This document shows positions 1 to 7,492 of a stretch of 39,099 bases of DNA, in pieces; within the stretch, counting starts at the first letter, position 1, and every line of letters starts with the position of its first letter. This stretch comes from Maricaulis sp. GTDB taxonomy: Bacteria > Pseudomonadota > Alphaproteobacteria > Caulobacterales > Maricaulaceae. The stretch lies in assembly GCA_029251785.1 (NCBI GenBank), contig JAQXCQ010000116.1, positions 1 to 39,099 on the forward strand. Direction: 5' to 3'. The position numbers and the translations under genes were made by a program. Under the pieces are notes generated by a model. It was not told where the DNA came from and did not search any database. It saw only the letters and a program-made list of their open reading frames with translations.

Positions 1-1
1 T

Positions 2-1234
2 GCTATGGCTATCACAGGCATCGGACCAGATGTACTGACTGATCCCACGCTTCCATCCAATTATGAAATGGCGATCGAGTTATCCGAGCTGTTCCAGCGA
101 TGGGGGCCCTCGGTTTTCATCGGCCATAATTCCATCGGCTTCGCCGAAGATTTCCTCCGCCAGCTTTTCTATCAATCTTTGCTCCCGGTTTATGTGACCA
201 ATACGTCCGGGCGAAGTCGTGCTGACACGCTGATTATGGCGCGTGTGTTCGCACAGCTGTACCCAGACAAGCTGCAAACAGTGAAGAATGACAAAGGTGC
301 CAGCGTCTTCAAACTGGAAGGCATGGCTCGGTTAAACGGGTTTGGTGAGTTTGCTGCCCACGATGCGTTGGCTGATGTCGAAGCAACGGTGTTCCTAGCG
401 AAGATCATGCGTGACGCTGATCCAGAATTATTCACTCACCTGATAAGAATGGGTCGAAAATCTGAAGCAGAAGACATGGCGATGTCCCCAACACCATTCC
501 TGTTACCAGCAACTTCGAAGGGGGAGGCGCTTCTTCTTCCAATGATAGGGTTGCTGGAAGACCCGGGTCAGCACGCTCGTGTCCTAGCTGTGGACCTTCG
601 CCATGACATCGACGCTATTCGAGCAATCGACTTTGATCGAACCGATGCCTTGGCGGCACTGAAGGTTGGTGGTGATCGAGCGTTTAGAAAAGTCGCTACC
701 AATCGGCAACCAGCGATCCTAGACATCAACCACAGTGAGATCGATGGCGATGAACTTGCGCGATTACATCAGACAGCCAAGGAATTGTTGGGCGATCAGG
801 ACCTGTTGAACCTTCTGACGGAATTCCTACTCCGAACCCAAACCATCTATGGCGATAGCGAACATCTAGAGGATAAAATTTACGACGGTTTCCCATCACG
901 TGCTGACCAAAGCACGATGAGGGTGTTCCATAATGAATCATGGGAGCGTCGGGCATGGATGATCGATGATTTCGAAGATGACCGATACAGACAAATTGCC
1001 ATTCGTCTGGTCGCCGAACATGATCCTCATTTTGTGAATGAAGATGTCTTGAAGGTATATCAGGACTGGGTTGAAGGCCGACAATCCGGGGGACTTGATG
1101 ATCCATGGACCACTGCGATGTCCGCACGGGCAGAGCTACGGGAATTACGATCTGACACGTCGGTTTCAACCAAGTTCTGTAATGAAATAGACGGTTATCT
1201 GAAAACGTTCCAGACATCAGAACCGGTCGCCTAA
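2..1234 (+). CDS. Exonuclease I (SbcB)-like 3'-5' exonuclease, 5' end outside window
   Basis: The reading frame is open to the left edge of the window, so the start and the first exonuclease motif (Asp-X-Glu) lie upstream. Numbering from the ATG at position 5, a GHN..GF.ED stretch at about 40-49 corresponds to Exo II of DEDD exonucleases, and HDALADVEAT at 119-128 is the Exo III His-X4-Asp motif. The text around these, including NDKGASVFKLEGMARLNG, follows the SbcB family (NDDG.PSFRLE....NG in Escherichia coli) closely. The C-terminal part, with E-D-KIYDGFPS-AD about residue 290, matches the SbcB C-terminal region. SbcB degrades single-stranded DNA 3' to 5' and acts in recombination and repair. 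The protein is first in an apparent operon with a PD-(D/E)XK nuclease (27-bp gap). Confident on family; a role in defence instead of repair is only inference from the neighbourhood. Confidence 0.8.
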   Translation, partial: AMAITGIGPDVLTDPTLPSNYEMAIELSELFQRWGPSVFIGHNSIGFAEDFLRQLFYQSLLPVYVTNTSGRSRADTLIMARVFAQLYPDKLQTVKNDKGASVFKLEGMARLNGFGEFAAHDALADVEATVFLAKIMRDADPELFTHLIRMGRKSEAEDMAMSPTPFLLPATSKGEALLLPMIGLLEDPGQHARVLAVDLRHDIDAIRAIDFDRTDALAALKVGGDRAFRKVATNRQPAILDINHSEIDGDELARLHQTAKELLGDQDLLNLLTEFLLRTQTIYGDSEHLEDKIYDGFPSRADQSTMRVFHNESWERRAWMIDDFEDDRYRQIAIRLVAEHDPHFVNEDVLKVYQDWVEGRQSGGLDDPWTTAMSARAELRELRSDTSVSTKFCNEIDGYLKTFQTSEPVA

Positions 1235-1261
1235 TGGCTTCCCCGGACGGAGATATTTGAC

Positions 1262-2482
1262 ATGACTGGTTCTCAATACGGCGCACCAAGAGTGGTGTCT
1301 TCATCAGGATCATCAACCGGCATGGCTCGCCGTGTGATCGACAAGGATGATCCGCTGGACGAAAAGTTCGTGCAGGACTTACTGCATGATCATCCAGACT
1401 TGTTGCCCATGGTGGAAATCGAGCCAGATTATAGGCCGGTCATCAGCGTATGCCGTGAGTTGGGAACCGACGCTGGTTTCATTGACAACCTATTCGTTAC
1501 TCCATCCGGCGGGATCATATTGGCTGAATGCAAGCTGATGAAGAATCCACAGATGCGCCGGGAGGTAATTGCCCAGACGCTCGACTATACTGCGTCCTTG
1601 CAACGTATGGGCTTGCAGGAGCTTGAAGCTGCGATATCCAAGACGACCAATGGATCGATCACGTCGCTTTGGTCATTGGTTTCCAAGGTCACCGATCTTG
1701 ATGAAAATGAATTCAATGATGCTGTCACCAGAAACCTACGCCGAGGCAGAATTCTTGGTGTAATTGTGGGTGAGGGCATGCGTGAAGAAACAGAGCGCCT
1801 TGTTGAATCGCTTCAACTGCACGCCGGGTTACACACAGCCATAGCGCTCGTGGAGCTATCGTTGTGGAAGCTGGATGACGGTTCGATGGTTGTCATGCCA
1901 CGGGTGCCAATGAAAACAAACCTGATCCAGCGAGCGGTAATTGATATCCGAGATGGCAATATCGCCGTACGAGAACCGGATAGGGTCGCCAATAAATCCA
2001 CCTCGGGATCAGCGGTGCGTGGAAAATCACTGACCGAAGCAGAATTCTTCGAACGCATGGAAGAACAGGTGCCAGGACTGGCAGCGCAGGTTCAGCAACT
2101 GGCAGTCGAGTTAGAAGATTTTGGTGTCACCACTGAGTTTGCCAAAACCATGATCCTCCGATGGCGTCCACATCCAGACATGAAGCCGGGGTCGTTGGGA
2201 TACATCCATAGCGACGGAAAGTTTGATATGGGTGACGGGTGGGCCTATTTGCACGACCACCATAATTTCAATTTACCAGAGTTGGCGGAACAATATCTTC
2301 AAGGAGTATCACGAATCCTTGGGGGTAAGGTTCGGCGCTACCAGAACGATCGAGCAACCGTTAATAGCTCGAGCGGTAAAACTCCCAATGTCTCCGAAAT
2401 TATTGTCAAGAAATCTGATTGGTTTGACCTGTTGGTCGAAATAAAGACAGAGCTTGAAGCCGAAGCCGGATTAGCCGAATAA
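1262..2482 (+). CDS. PD-(D/E)XK nuclease-superfamily protein
   Basis: The 406-aa product carries a restriction-endonuclease-like core near its N terminus. Residues 33-48 (DEKFVQDLLHDHPDLL) resemble the helix that opens many such nucleases. Asp75 in FIDNLFV, Glu89 and Lys91 in LAECKLM form the D-X13-ExK active site, and Glu101, Gln105 and Tyr109 in REVIAQTLDY form the E-X3-Q-X3-Y helix often seen in this superfamily. The C-terminal half (about 265-400) is a separate domain that I do not recognise. The ATG at 1262 has CGGAG 9 nt upstream; an in-frame ATG at 1322 would drop a low-complexity Ser-rich leader and is possible. It sits 27 bp after the SbcB-like gene and 23 bp before the next gene. 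It could cut or repair DNA; the Shedu-type arrangement was considered but here the nuclease domain is N-terminal. Confidence 0.78.
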   Translation: MTGSQYGAPRVVSSSGSSTGMARRVIDKDDPLDEKFVQDLLHDHPDLLPMVEIEPDYRPVISVCRELGTDAGFIDNLFVTPSGGIILAECKLMKNPQMRREVIAQTLDYTASLQRMGLQELEAAISKTTNGSITSLWSLVSKVTDLDENEFNDAVTRNLRRGRILGVIVGEGMREETERLVESLQLHAGLHTAIALVELSLWKLDDGSMVVMPRVPMKTNLIQRAVIDIRDGNIAVREPDRVANKSTSGSAVRGKSLTEAEFFERMEEQVPGLAAQVQQLAVELEDFGVTTEFAKTMILRWRPHPDMKPGSLGYIHSDGKFDMGDGWAYLHDHHNFNLPELAEQYLQGVSRILGGKVRRYQNDRATVNSSSGKTPNVSEIIVKKSDWFDLLVEIKTELEAEAGLAE

Positions 2483-2505
2483 AATTAATTGATTAGGGTT
2501 CCGAT

Positions 2506-3117
2506 ATGCCAAGACAAAATCGTGTGACGCCTTTCGGCGAAATCGTCGCCAACTCTGCACGGGGCACCCTGATGGGTAATCGTGGCTGCTTGCATGACGA
2601 TCACGGCAATCTGACATCAAAGCGCTGGACCCATCAGGCATGGGTGTCGTGCCGGTTAGAGTTTAATGGGTGGAAGCGGGAGTTGATGACGCCCAGTTTC
2701 TACACCGAGCTTTTCTTCACAGATGATGCGGTTGCCATCGCGGCAGGACATCGCCCGTGTGGCACATGTCGTCATGATGACTACAAACGTTTCAAAACGG
2801 CGTTCCAATCCGCATATCCGGAACTGGGTGCCACGTTTAAGTCCGATGTGATGAACAAGTTGCTCCATAAAGATCGGGTGCATTCGCGCAGTAAAAAGCA
2901 GATCACTTATGTAGAATTGCTGTCAGAGCTTCCGGATGGCGTTTTCTTTATTCTTGATGATCCGGGTGCCCCATTGGTCAAACGCCATGGAGCAACGCTG
3001 TCATGGTCATTTGAAGGCTATTCTGATCAAGACCCAATCGTCGACCAACAAGTGACGGTTCTAACGCCAAAAGCGATGGTTAATACTATCCGAGCAGAGT
3101 ATGTGGTCGACTTTTAG
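2506..3117 (+). CDS. Uncharacterised protein with Ada-like Cys-X2-Cys motif
   Basis: The 203-aa product belongs to a family I know only as hypothetical in proteobacteria. Residues 71-89 include AIAAGHRPCGTCR, which copies the second half of the Ada/AlkA metal-binding domain (..A.GFRPCKRCRP) that holds two of four zinc cysteines (here Cys85 and Cys88). The other ligands could be Cys28 in NRGCLHD and Cys49 in WVSCRLEF, with wider spacing than in Ada. In Ada this zinc site repairs methylphosphotriesters in DNA; whether that chemistry is kept here is unknown. No alkyltransferase domain or AraC-type helix-turn-helix is present. It is the third gene of the nuclease operon, so a DNA-contacting accessory role is a reasonable inference. 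Confidence 0.7.
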   Translation: MPRQNRVTPFGEIVANSARGTLMGNRGCLHDDHGNLTSKRWTHQAWVSCRLEFNGWKRELMTPSFYTELFFTDDAVAIAAGHRPCGTCRHDDYKRFKTAFQSAYPELGATFKSDVMNKLLHKDRVHSRSKKQITYVELLSELPDGVFFILDDPGAPLVKRHGATLSWSFEGYSDQDPIVDQQVTVLTPKAMVNTIRAEYVVDF

Positions 3118-3166
3118 ATCGAGGACAGCTTGTTTTCAGAGCAAAGTTGATTGCGTGCGTACCTAC

Positions 3167-3300
3167 TGTCGCAATAACGTTCGTATTCACGACAATCGGA
3201 TTGATCGCCATATTTCTCAAAATTGAATATGAAAAGTGTCGCATAAGGCATCTTGTAATTCGTGAGTGTCGCATTATGTCCGTACAACGTTTTCGCGACA
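3167..3300. other. Candidate res (resolution) site of the serine recombinase
   Basis: Three copies of TGTCG lie just upstream of the recombinase gene. Positions 3167-3194 form a 28-bp unit starting TGTCG and ending CGACA; positions 3267-3300 form a 34-bp unit starting TGTCGC and ending GCGACA; a further half-site TGTCGCAT starts at 3237. Known Tn3-family res sites have a 28-bp crossover site, a 34-bp site and a 25-bp site, so the lengths match. The order of the two accessory sites here (25-like then 34) is swapped relative to Tn3/gamma-delta, which lowers certainty. The same sites probably let the recombinase repress its own promoter. Confidence 0.6.
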
Positions 3301-3313
3301 GGAGATGAATTAC

Positions 3314-3859
3314 ATGAATGTAGGATATTCGCGCGTCAGTACCGCTGACCAAAGTACAAACCTTCAAACAGATGCTCTCAAAGCATATGGGTGCAAGCCA
3401 ATCTTCAAAGAAAAGGCTTCTGGTGCCCAGCGTGATCGTCCGCAGTTGAAATTGGCTTTGGAAATTCTGGAACGGGGGGACGTATTGGTGGTCTGGAAGC
3501 TTGATCGTTTGGCACGTTCACTTCGAGCATTGATCGAAACTGTTGATGATCTTGATGCTCGTGGAATTGGATTTGTTTCACTCACAGAAAAAATTGATAC
3601 GACATCAGCAGGCGGCCGGATGATTTTTCATATTTTCGGGGCAATGGGTCAAATGGAGCGCGATTTAATACGTGAGCGTACCAAGGCTGGGCTTAAGGCT
3701 GCTCGTGACAGGGGTGCGATTCTTGGTCGGCCAACTTCATTAAGCAAAGGTCAGGTCGCGATGGCTCGTACCATGAAGGCTTCCGGTGATCATTCAATGA
3801 AAAGTATTGCCCGGGAGCTGGGTGTTCATCGATCGACGTTGTATCGGGTGCTGGCATGA
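3314..3859 (+). CDS. Serine recombinase, Tn3 resolvase/invertase family
   Basis: The 181-aa product is full length for small serine recombinases. The N terminus reads VGYSRVSTADQ with catalytic Ser9 and Arg7; KLDRLARS about residue 70 holds the conserved active-site arginines; GQMERDLIRERTKAG leads into the long E helix; the last 40 residues (SIARELGVHRSTLYRVLA) are a Hin/resolvase-type helix-turn-helix. The ATG at 3314 is preferred because AGGAG stands 9 nt upstream and the protein then starts directly at the conserved strand; a GTG at 3266 in frame would add 16 unconserved residues and run through the res-like site. No transposase is seen on either side, so the gene is either an orphan of a decayed transposon or serves to resolve multimers of the surrounding element. 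Confidence 0.93.
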   Translation: MNVGYSRVSTADQSTNLQTDALKAYGCKPIFKEKASGAQRDRPQLKLALEILERGDVLVVWKLDRLARSLRALIETVDDLDARGIGFVSLTEKIDTTSAGGRMIFHIFGAMGQMERDLIRERTKAGLKAARDRGAILGRPTSLSKGQVAMARTMKASGDHSMKSIARELGVHRSTLYRVLA

Positions 3860-3994
3860 AACTGATTATGATTTATGCCACAGACTCTGGCATTTCGAAC
3901 TCATGTGGCTAGTTCCCAATTAGATTTTGAAATTCATCAACAATCAAATCGGTCAACGCGCGCACTGAAAGGTGTTGTGTATAATCACGCGCAC

Positions 3995-4633
3995 TCAACT
4001 GCTGTCAGACTTATCTGCGAACAGTGCTTGTCCGTCAGCATAAGAGTCAATTTCGCCCTTCTTGCGATCAGATAGGGTAATGCTTCCGATGCTCTTCCGC
4101 TCCGTCCAATATTCTCCACTAAAGCTTTTTGGCTTGAAGCCGCGCGCGTTGAAGGTCGCGCTGCCTTGGTGAAACGCGCTGCGTGTTTCTCGAAGATTGA
4201 TGTCAGGTTTATTTTCATAAACAATCGCAATTTTGAACACTCCCTGATCCAATGTGAAGGAAAATGCTGTAGTTTGGGATCGAGATTCCGGAGTGAAGGT
4301 ACGCAGACAAAATGTGGAGGCTGTTTGATCAATTTGGGCAAATGCCTGAATAGGCTTCACCGGTTCGTTTGTGGCGGGATCAATCCATGTTGAATTGATA
4401 GTCACGCGCCAGACACCACGTAAGTCTGGCACGTATGTTAGTCGCCCGCGAAATATTGCCCAGTGCCAGATGAACCGGTCAAATCCCCAAAGGGTTATCC
4501 CCGCGACGGTGATTGCCGAAGCAAATGGGCGAATTGCACTCAACCAAGTGGTTGGGAGGCCGAATATTGCTGCCATTGTGAGCCACGTCATCGCAGTCAC
4601 GACGATAATTAGGACAACCAATTCTTTTCTCAT
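3995..4633 (-). CDS. cap15: Cap15-type CBASS effector (2TM plus beta-barrel)
   Basis: The 212-aa product has two N-terminal membrane helices (about 5-24 and 34-58) followed by a beta-rich domain of about 130 residues. The domain opens with PDLRGVWRV (69-77) and closes with FSGEYWTERKSIGSITL (171-187), the hallmark ends of the SMODS-associated 2TM beta-strand-rich (S-2TM-beta) family, now called Cap15. In CBASS, Cap15 binds the cyclic nucleotide made by the CD-NTase, oligomerises in the inner membrane and disrupts it, killing the infected cell. The start overlaps the stop of the upstream DAC-like gene (ATGA, 4 bp), so the two are probably translated together. It is the last gene of the minus-strand locus. 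Assignment is by motif and layout; no structural comparison was possible. Confidence 0.85.
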   Translation of the reverse strand: MRKELVVLIIVVTAMTWLTMAAIFGLPTTWLSAIRPFASAITVAGITLWGFDRFIWHWAIFRGRLTYVPDLRGVWRVTINSTWIDPATNEPVKPIQAFAQIDQTASTFCLRTFTPESRSQTTAFSFTLDQGVFKIAIVYENKPDINLRETRSAFHQGSATFNARGFKPKSFSGEYWTERKSIGSITLSDRKKGEIDSYADGQALFADKSDSS

Positions 4634-5124
4634 GATGAAGCCATATTTGTCGAGTTTGCTTTCAAGTCTATTTTTTGAGACCGCCCGCTCTCAAATTTCC
4701 AGAGTGAGTGATTTGACCATAAAAACAGACGGTCAACACCAGTGACCAAGGACATAGTCAGGCCACTATTAAACGCCGATCCTCTATTTGCAGTCGCAGT
4801 TATCGATCCACTTGGTGGGAATAGTCTGTAGGACCATCCAGTGTGGACGTAACAAGAGTTCTTGTCGGGGCGTCGGAACATTATTGCACCATCATGAATC
4901 GCCGGATTGCATTTTAATGCGGCCCGCAACCGTGATGACAGCGTCTGGTCAAGTATCCAATCACTCGAGGGTAGCGGTTCTCGAGGCATGGCTTCCGCAT
5001 TTGGGGGCGAATATTTACCCGTTGATAAACAAATTAACCCAGTTGTCAGTCCATGCTGGTCCGATGCTGCGGCGGTCAGCGCTGCGAGCAATTGGGAATT
5101 TATTGTAGTTTGCATTACTGGCAT
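4630..5124 (-). CDS. DAC (diadenylate cyclase)-like protein, catalytic motif degenerate
   Basis: The 164-aa product has no membrane helix. Its order of elements follows the DAC domain of CdaA/DisA: an opening helix and strand (8-35, ending GLICLSTG), a segment SSDWILDQTLSSRLRAAL before NPAIHDGAIMF (73-83), which copies the CdaA motif N-P-LHDGAV, then NRGSAFNSGLTMS (113-125) where active cyclases have GTRHRAALG, and finally a strand DRLFLWSN with a turn ending ESG. The DGA motif is kept (78-80) but the RHR motif is replaced by Ala-Phe-Asn, so cyclase activity looks lost. It lies 116 bp after the CD-NTase and overlaps the Cap15 effector gene by 4 bp. A nucleotide-binding regulator or sensor of the CBASS signal is my inference. 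Remote homology; a chance resemblance is not excluded. GGAA stands 7 nt before the ATG. Confidence 0.6.
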   Translation of the reverse strand: MPVMQTTINSQLLAALTAAASDQHGLTTGLICLSTGKYSPPNAEAMPREPLPSSDWILDQTLSSRLRAALKCNPAIHDGAIMFRRPDKNSCYVHTGWSYRLFPPSGSITATANRGSAFNSGLTMSLVTGVDRLFLWSNHSLWKFESGRSQKIDLKANSTNMASS

Positions 5125-5240
5125 AGGTCTGTTCCGAATAATGTGGGCAAGTATATAGCGCTCTCAGAACATAAATATTCAAGGCCTGAGGCCGAATGGC
5201 GGTATTTGAACTGGTGTTGGTGTTTTTTTAAGCGCGACCG

Positions 5241-6161
5241 CTATGAAATTCCAAGCCGAGTACGGGCCAGACAAACGAAATCGAATGCTTGTTGCCTTGT
5301 CCAGCATTGCGCTGGCCGGAACAGAAACTTAATACCGTCGACCTCAGTCCAATTCAAACAAGGTTCATCGCCATAAACATTGCGCCACAGATGATTCAAA
5401 GTATTTTCGATGGTGCTGCACCAGTCTGATGAAGAGAGGGTTGCATTGGGCGTATTATATACAAGGCATTCAATTAAATACCCGGGAATAGTCGGGACTG
5501 TCGATGGCGATTCGGCCTTCATCCACGAGCAAAGTTTTTTAAGGATTCTGACACTTCCTTTGAACTTCCTTCCGGTGACATCATTTTTCGACACGCCGTT
5601 TTCATAGTGCAACGGAGTATCGGGCCAGTGGTCAAAGATGCGTTCAGGATAGTTCTCAATTCGGCGTTTATCGTCGTCCGTAAACAGACAAACACCGGCG
5701 CGATAGGACGTACTGTTCCAATAGTGACGAAATTCAAACAACGGAACAATGTCTGCTAACACGCGGTAGGAGTTTTCGGTTAGTTTGAACGCTTTGTTGC
5801 CTCTGTTTACGGCGACGGCCCCAAAATGATCTATCAGCGCTGCCTGTAACTCCAATTTGAATTGCCCGAAGGAATAGTTTCCGTCGGCACTCCCAACACT
5901 GGTGGCGGAAACACCGGTTTCGTATCGCGGAATGTAAACGTCATGGCAGACCACGCCCACATCAACGTCGCTGTCCGACCGAATGTTCACACGATTGCGA
6001 TAGGACCCCTGCACAAAAACTTTGATGGCACGACTTCGAAGGGCTGCACTTGAGGACACGGCGTTTCGAATGGCGCGTATCGAATTTTCACAACGAGTCT
6101 GCTCAGATGGACTCGGTGAGCTTGCCCAATCCGCAAACGTATTTTCCCAATCCTCATTCAT
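5241..6161 (-). CDS. CBASS CD-NTase (cGAS/DncV-like nucleotidyltransferase)
   Basis: The 306-aa product has the polymerase-beta-like nucleotidyltransferase signature: QGSYRNRVNIRSDSDVDV at 51-68 gives the Gly-Ser motif and the metal-binding Asp65 and Asp67, and ADIVPLFEF at 136-144 gives the third Asp137. The N-terminal region (FADWASSPSPSE..RCENSIRAIRNAV) is the helix typical of SMODS proteins. Such enzymes make cyclic di- or trinucleotides on phage infection. The ATG at 6161 was chosen because the family usually starts there; an in-frame start at 6320 adds 53 residues without family resemblance and would overlap the divergent gene region. It heads the minus-strand locus with the DAC-like gene and Cap15. 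No Cap2/Cap3, HORMA or TRIP13 genes are present, so this is a type I CBASS layout. The clade and product cannot be told from sequence alone. Confidence 0.9.
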   Translation of the reverse strand: MNEDWENTFADWASSPSPSEQTRCENSIRAIRNAVSSSAALRSRAIKVFVQGSYRNRVNIRSDSDVDVGVVCHDVYIPRYETGVSATSVGSADGNYSFGQFKLELQAALIDHFGAVAVNRGNKAFKLTENSYRVLADIVPLFEFRHYWNSTSYRAGVCLFTDDDKRRIENYPERIFDHWPDTPLHYENGVSKNDVTGRKFKGSVRILKKLCSWMKAESPSTVPTIPGYLIECLVYNTPNATLSSSDWCSTIENTLNHLWRNVYGDEPCLNWTEVDGIKFLFRPAQCWTRQQAFDFVCLARTRLGIS

Positions 6162-6198
6162 ATTCAAATCGGTCCCATAGACGCTGCCGGGGCAACGC

Positions 6199-6210
6199 TT
6201 TGCTAGCAAA
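6199..6210. promoter_or_regulatory. Perfect 12-bp palindrome between divergent CBASS and unknown gene
   Basis: TTTGCTAGCAAA is a perfect inverted repeat located 38 bp upstream of the CD-NTase start, in the only intergenic space between the divergent transcripts. An operator is possible, but no regulator gene is adjacent and a 12-bp palindrome can occur by chance. Confidence 0.3.
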
Positions 6211-6371
6211 AACCATTGAGTTTGCTGGTGACGTGCGCCACCCGAAACCCATTTGTGGACTTTGTTGTACTTCAAGATTAAGCATCGTCCAATTGTATCT
6301 CGATGGTTGACATCAATCAATTGGTTGAGATCAGGGTGGTTTTTGGAACAACAACAAAGGGAGCCTCTGAC

Positions 6372-7136
6372 GTGACTAGATCATTTATTGAAAGCCTTGA
6401 TCGTTTTGATGAGCTTGCTTCAGATGTTGAATATGCAACCCACGACGTATTCGCTGATCGCCTTTTAAGGTGGTTTGAATTCATAGATTCAACCCCTGAG
6501 ATGTCGCTTACGACGGCAAAGTTTGAATCAAATTTTGATTATGAGGAATGGCAGAAAACGGGTCTTGTGTCTCGTAGCGGGATTGGATCGGGAAAGATTG
6601 TTCTCCCTCGAGATGAGACCGATCGAATAGGGGCGCAACTTAAGCTGTTTCGGACACTGACGGTGAGTGATGATGCCCCTTGGCGGTTCGCGGGTGATTA
6701 CGTCTCGCATGAAGCCAATTTTGACGACATTGTGCGGGACCTTGTCGATAAGTATTTCACTCCGTTCGCACGTGACCTCAGGAGAGAAATTGACCGAAAC
6801 CAAGGAATCTTAGCTGACAAGGCTCATCCAGATAGGATTGTCGTCTTGGGCAATGAAGGAATTCAAGAACAGGCCATTTTGGCGTTGGAAGAAGTCATCG
6901 CAGCGCTAAAGGTGACGAACGTACACATTGAACCCGGTGAAAAGGCGCAGCAAATCGCCCAGTTGAATGCGGGCAAAGAGCTACTCAAGTCAAAGCAAGT
7001 ACGGGTTGGTTCCATGTTGGAAACGGCTGGAAATACGCTAAAGTATATTGGTAAGAAATTTTATGATTCAGCCCTTTCACTTGCAGCCAAGCAGGCCTTG
7101 CAATTTATTTTCAAGATATTCGGTATGGATGGTTAG
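6372..7136 (+). CDS. Uncharacterised protein divergent from CBASS locus
   Basis: The product is 254 aa from the GTG at 6372, chosen because GGGAG stands 8 nt upstream; an ATG at 6303 would add 23 residues but has no ribosome binding site. The N-terminal 40 residues (FIESLDRFDELASDVEYATHD) look helical. The C-terminal third has the pattern of a helical module I have seen at the ends of uncharacterised bacterial proteins: EEVIAALKVTNVHI, then EKAQQIAQLNAGKELLKS, then a final amphipathic or weakly hydrophobic segment (ALSLAAKQALQFIFKIFG). No enzymatic motif is visible. It begins about 210 bp from the CD-NTase start in the opposite direction. A link to defence is only by position. Confidence 0.65.
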   Translation: MTRSFIESLDRFDELASDVEYATHDVFADRLLRWFEFIDSTPEMSLTTAKFESNFDYEEWQKTGLVSRSGIGSGKIVLPRDETDRIGAQLKLFRTLTVSDDAPWRFAGDYVSHEANFDDIVRDLVDKYFTPFARDLRREIDRNQGILADKAHPDRIVVLGNEGIQEQAILALEEVIAALKVTNVHIEPGEKAQQIAQLNAGKELLKSKQVRVGSMLETAGNTLKYIGKKFYDSALSLAAKQALQFIFKIFGMDG

Positions 7137-7492
7137 CAAGTAAACCTACGGTGATGAGATGCCACGTTTGACCGGGCAGGGCACCACACGCATCAAAGAC
7201 TTTGTGACGCATCAGCTTCAATAAGATCAATCCGACCCGTGTGACGCCTTGTATGGCCGCTGAAGTGAAGCGTCACATGACCTTGGTCTAATGATGATCA
7301 GAGCACAGGCTGTCGCCGATCTTTTATCCGCCGCTTGCATCATCAAAGGTAGGCTGCATAATCAACCACACAATGAACCGGAGTCACCCAACAACTCAAG
7401 CGCTCATGCGTTCCATTTTGTCTGACGACCGACATTTTCGGCAGTCCAGATACACTTCATCCTGAGTGCTGAAATAATACAAGGAGTATACC
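7137..7492. other. Gene-free stretch with GTGACGC repeats
   Basis: I see no gene here. GTGACGC occurs at 7204-7210 and 7241-7247, and its inverse GCGTCAC at 7270-7276, so 7241-7276 could form a stem with a 22-nt loop. Short open frames (for example 21 codons from 7159) have no recognisable product and may be decayed coding sequence. The 3' part presumably holds the promoter of the following small membrane-protein gene. Confidence 0.4.

Noticed and set aside
1262-2482. Shedu (SduA) identity for the PD-(D/E)XK protein
   Set aside because: The E-X3-Q-X3-Y helix and ExK core are similar, but the nuclease domain is N-terminal and the C-terminal domain is unfamiliar, so only the superfamily was called.
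3266-3313. Upstream GTG start for the serine recombinase
   Set aside because: It would translate through the 34-bp res-like unit and add residues not found in the family; AGGAG fits the ATG at 3314.
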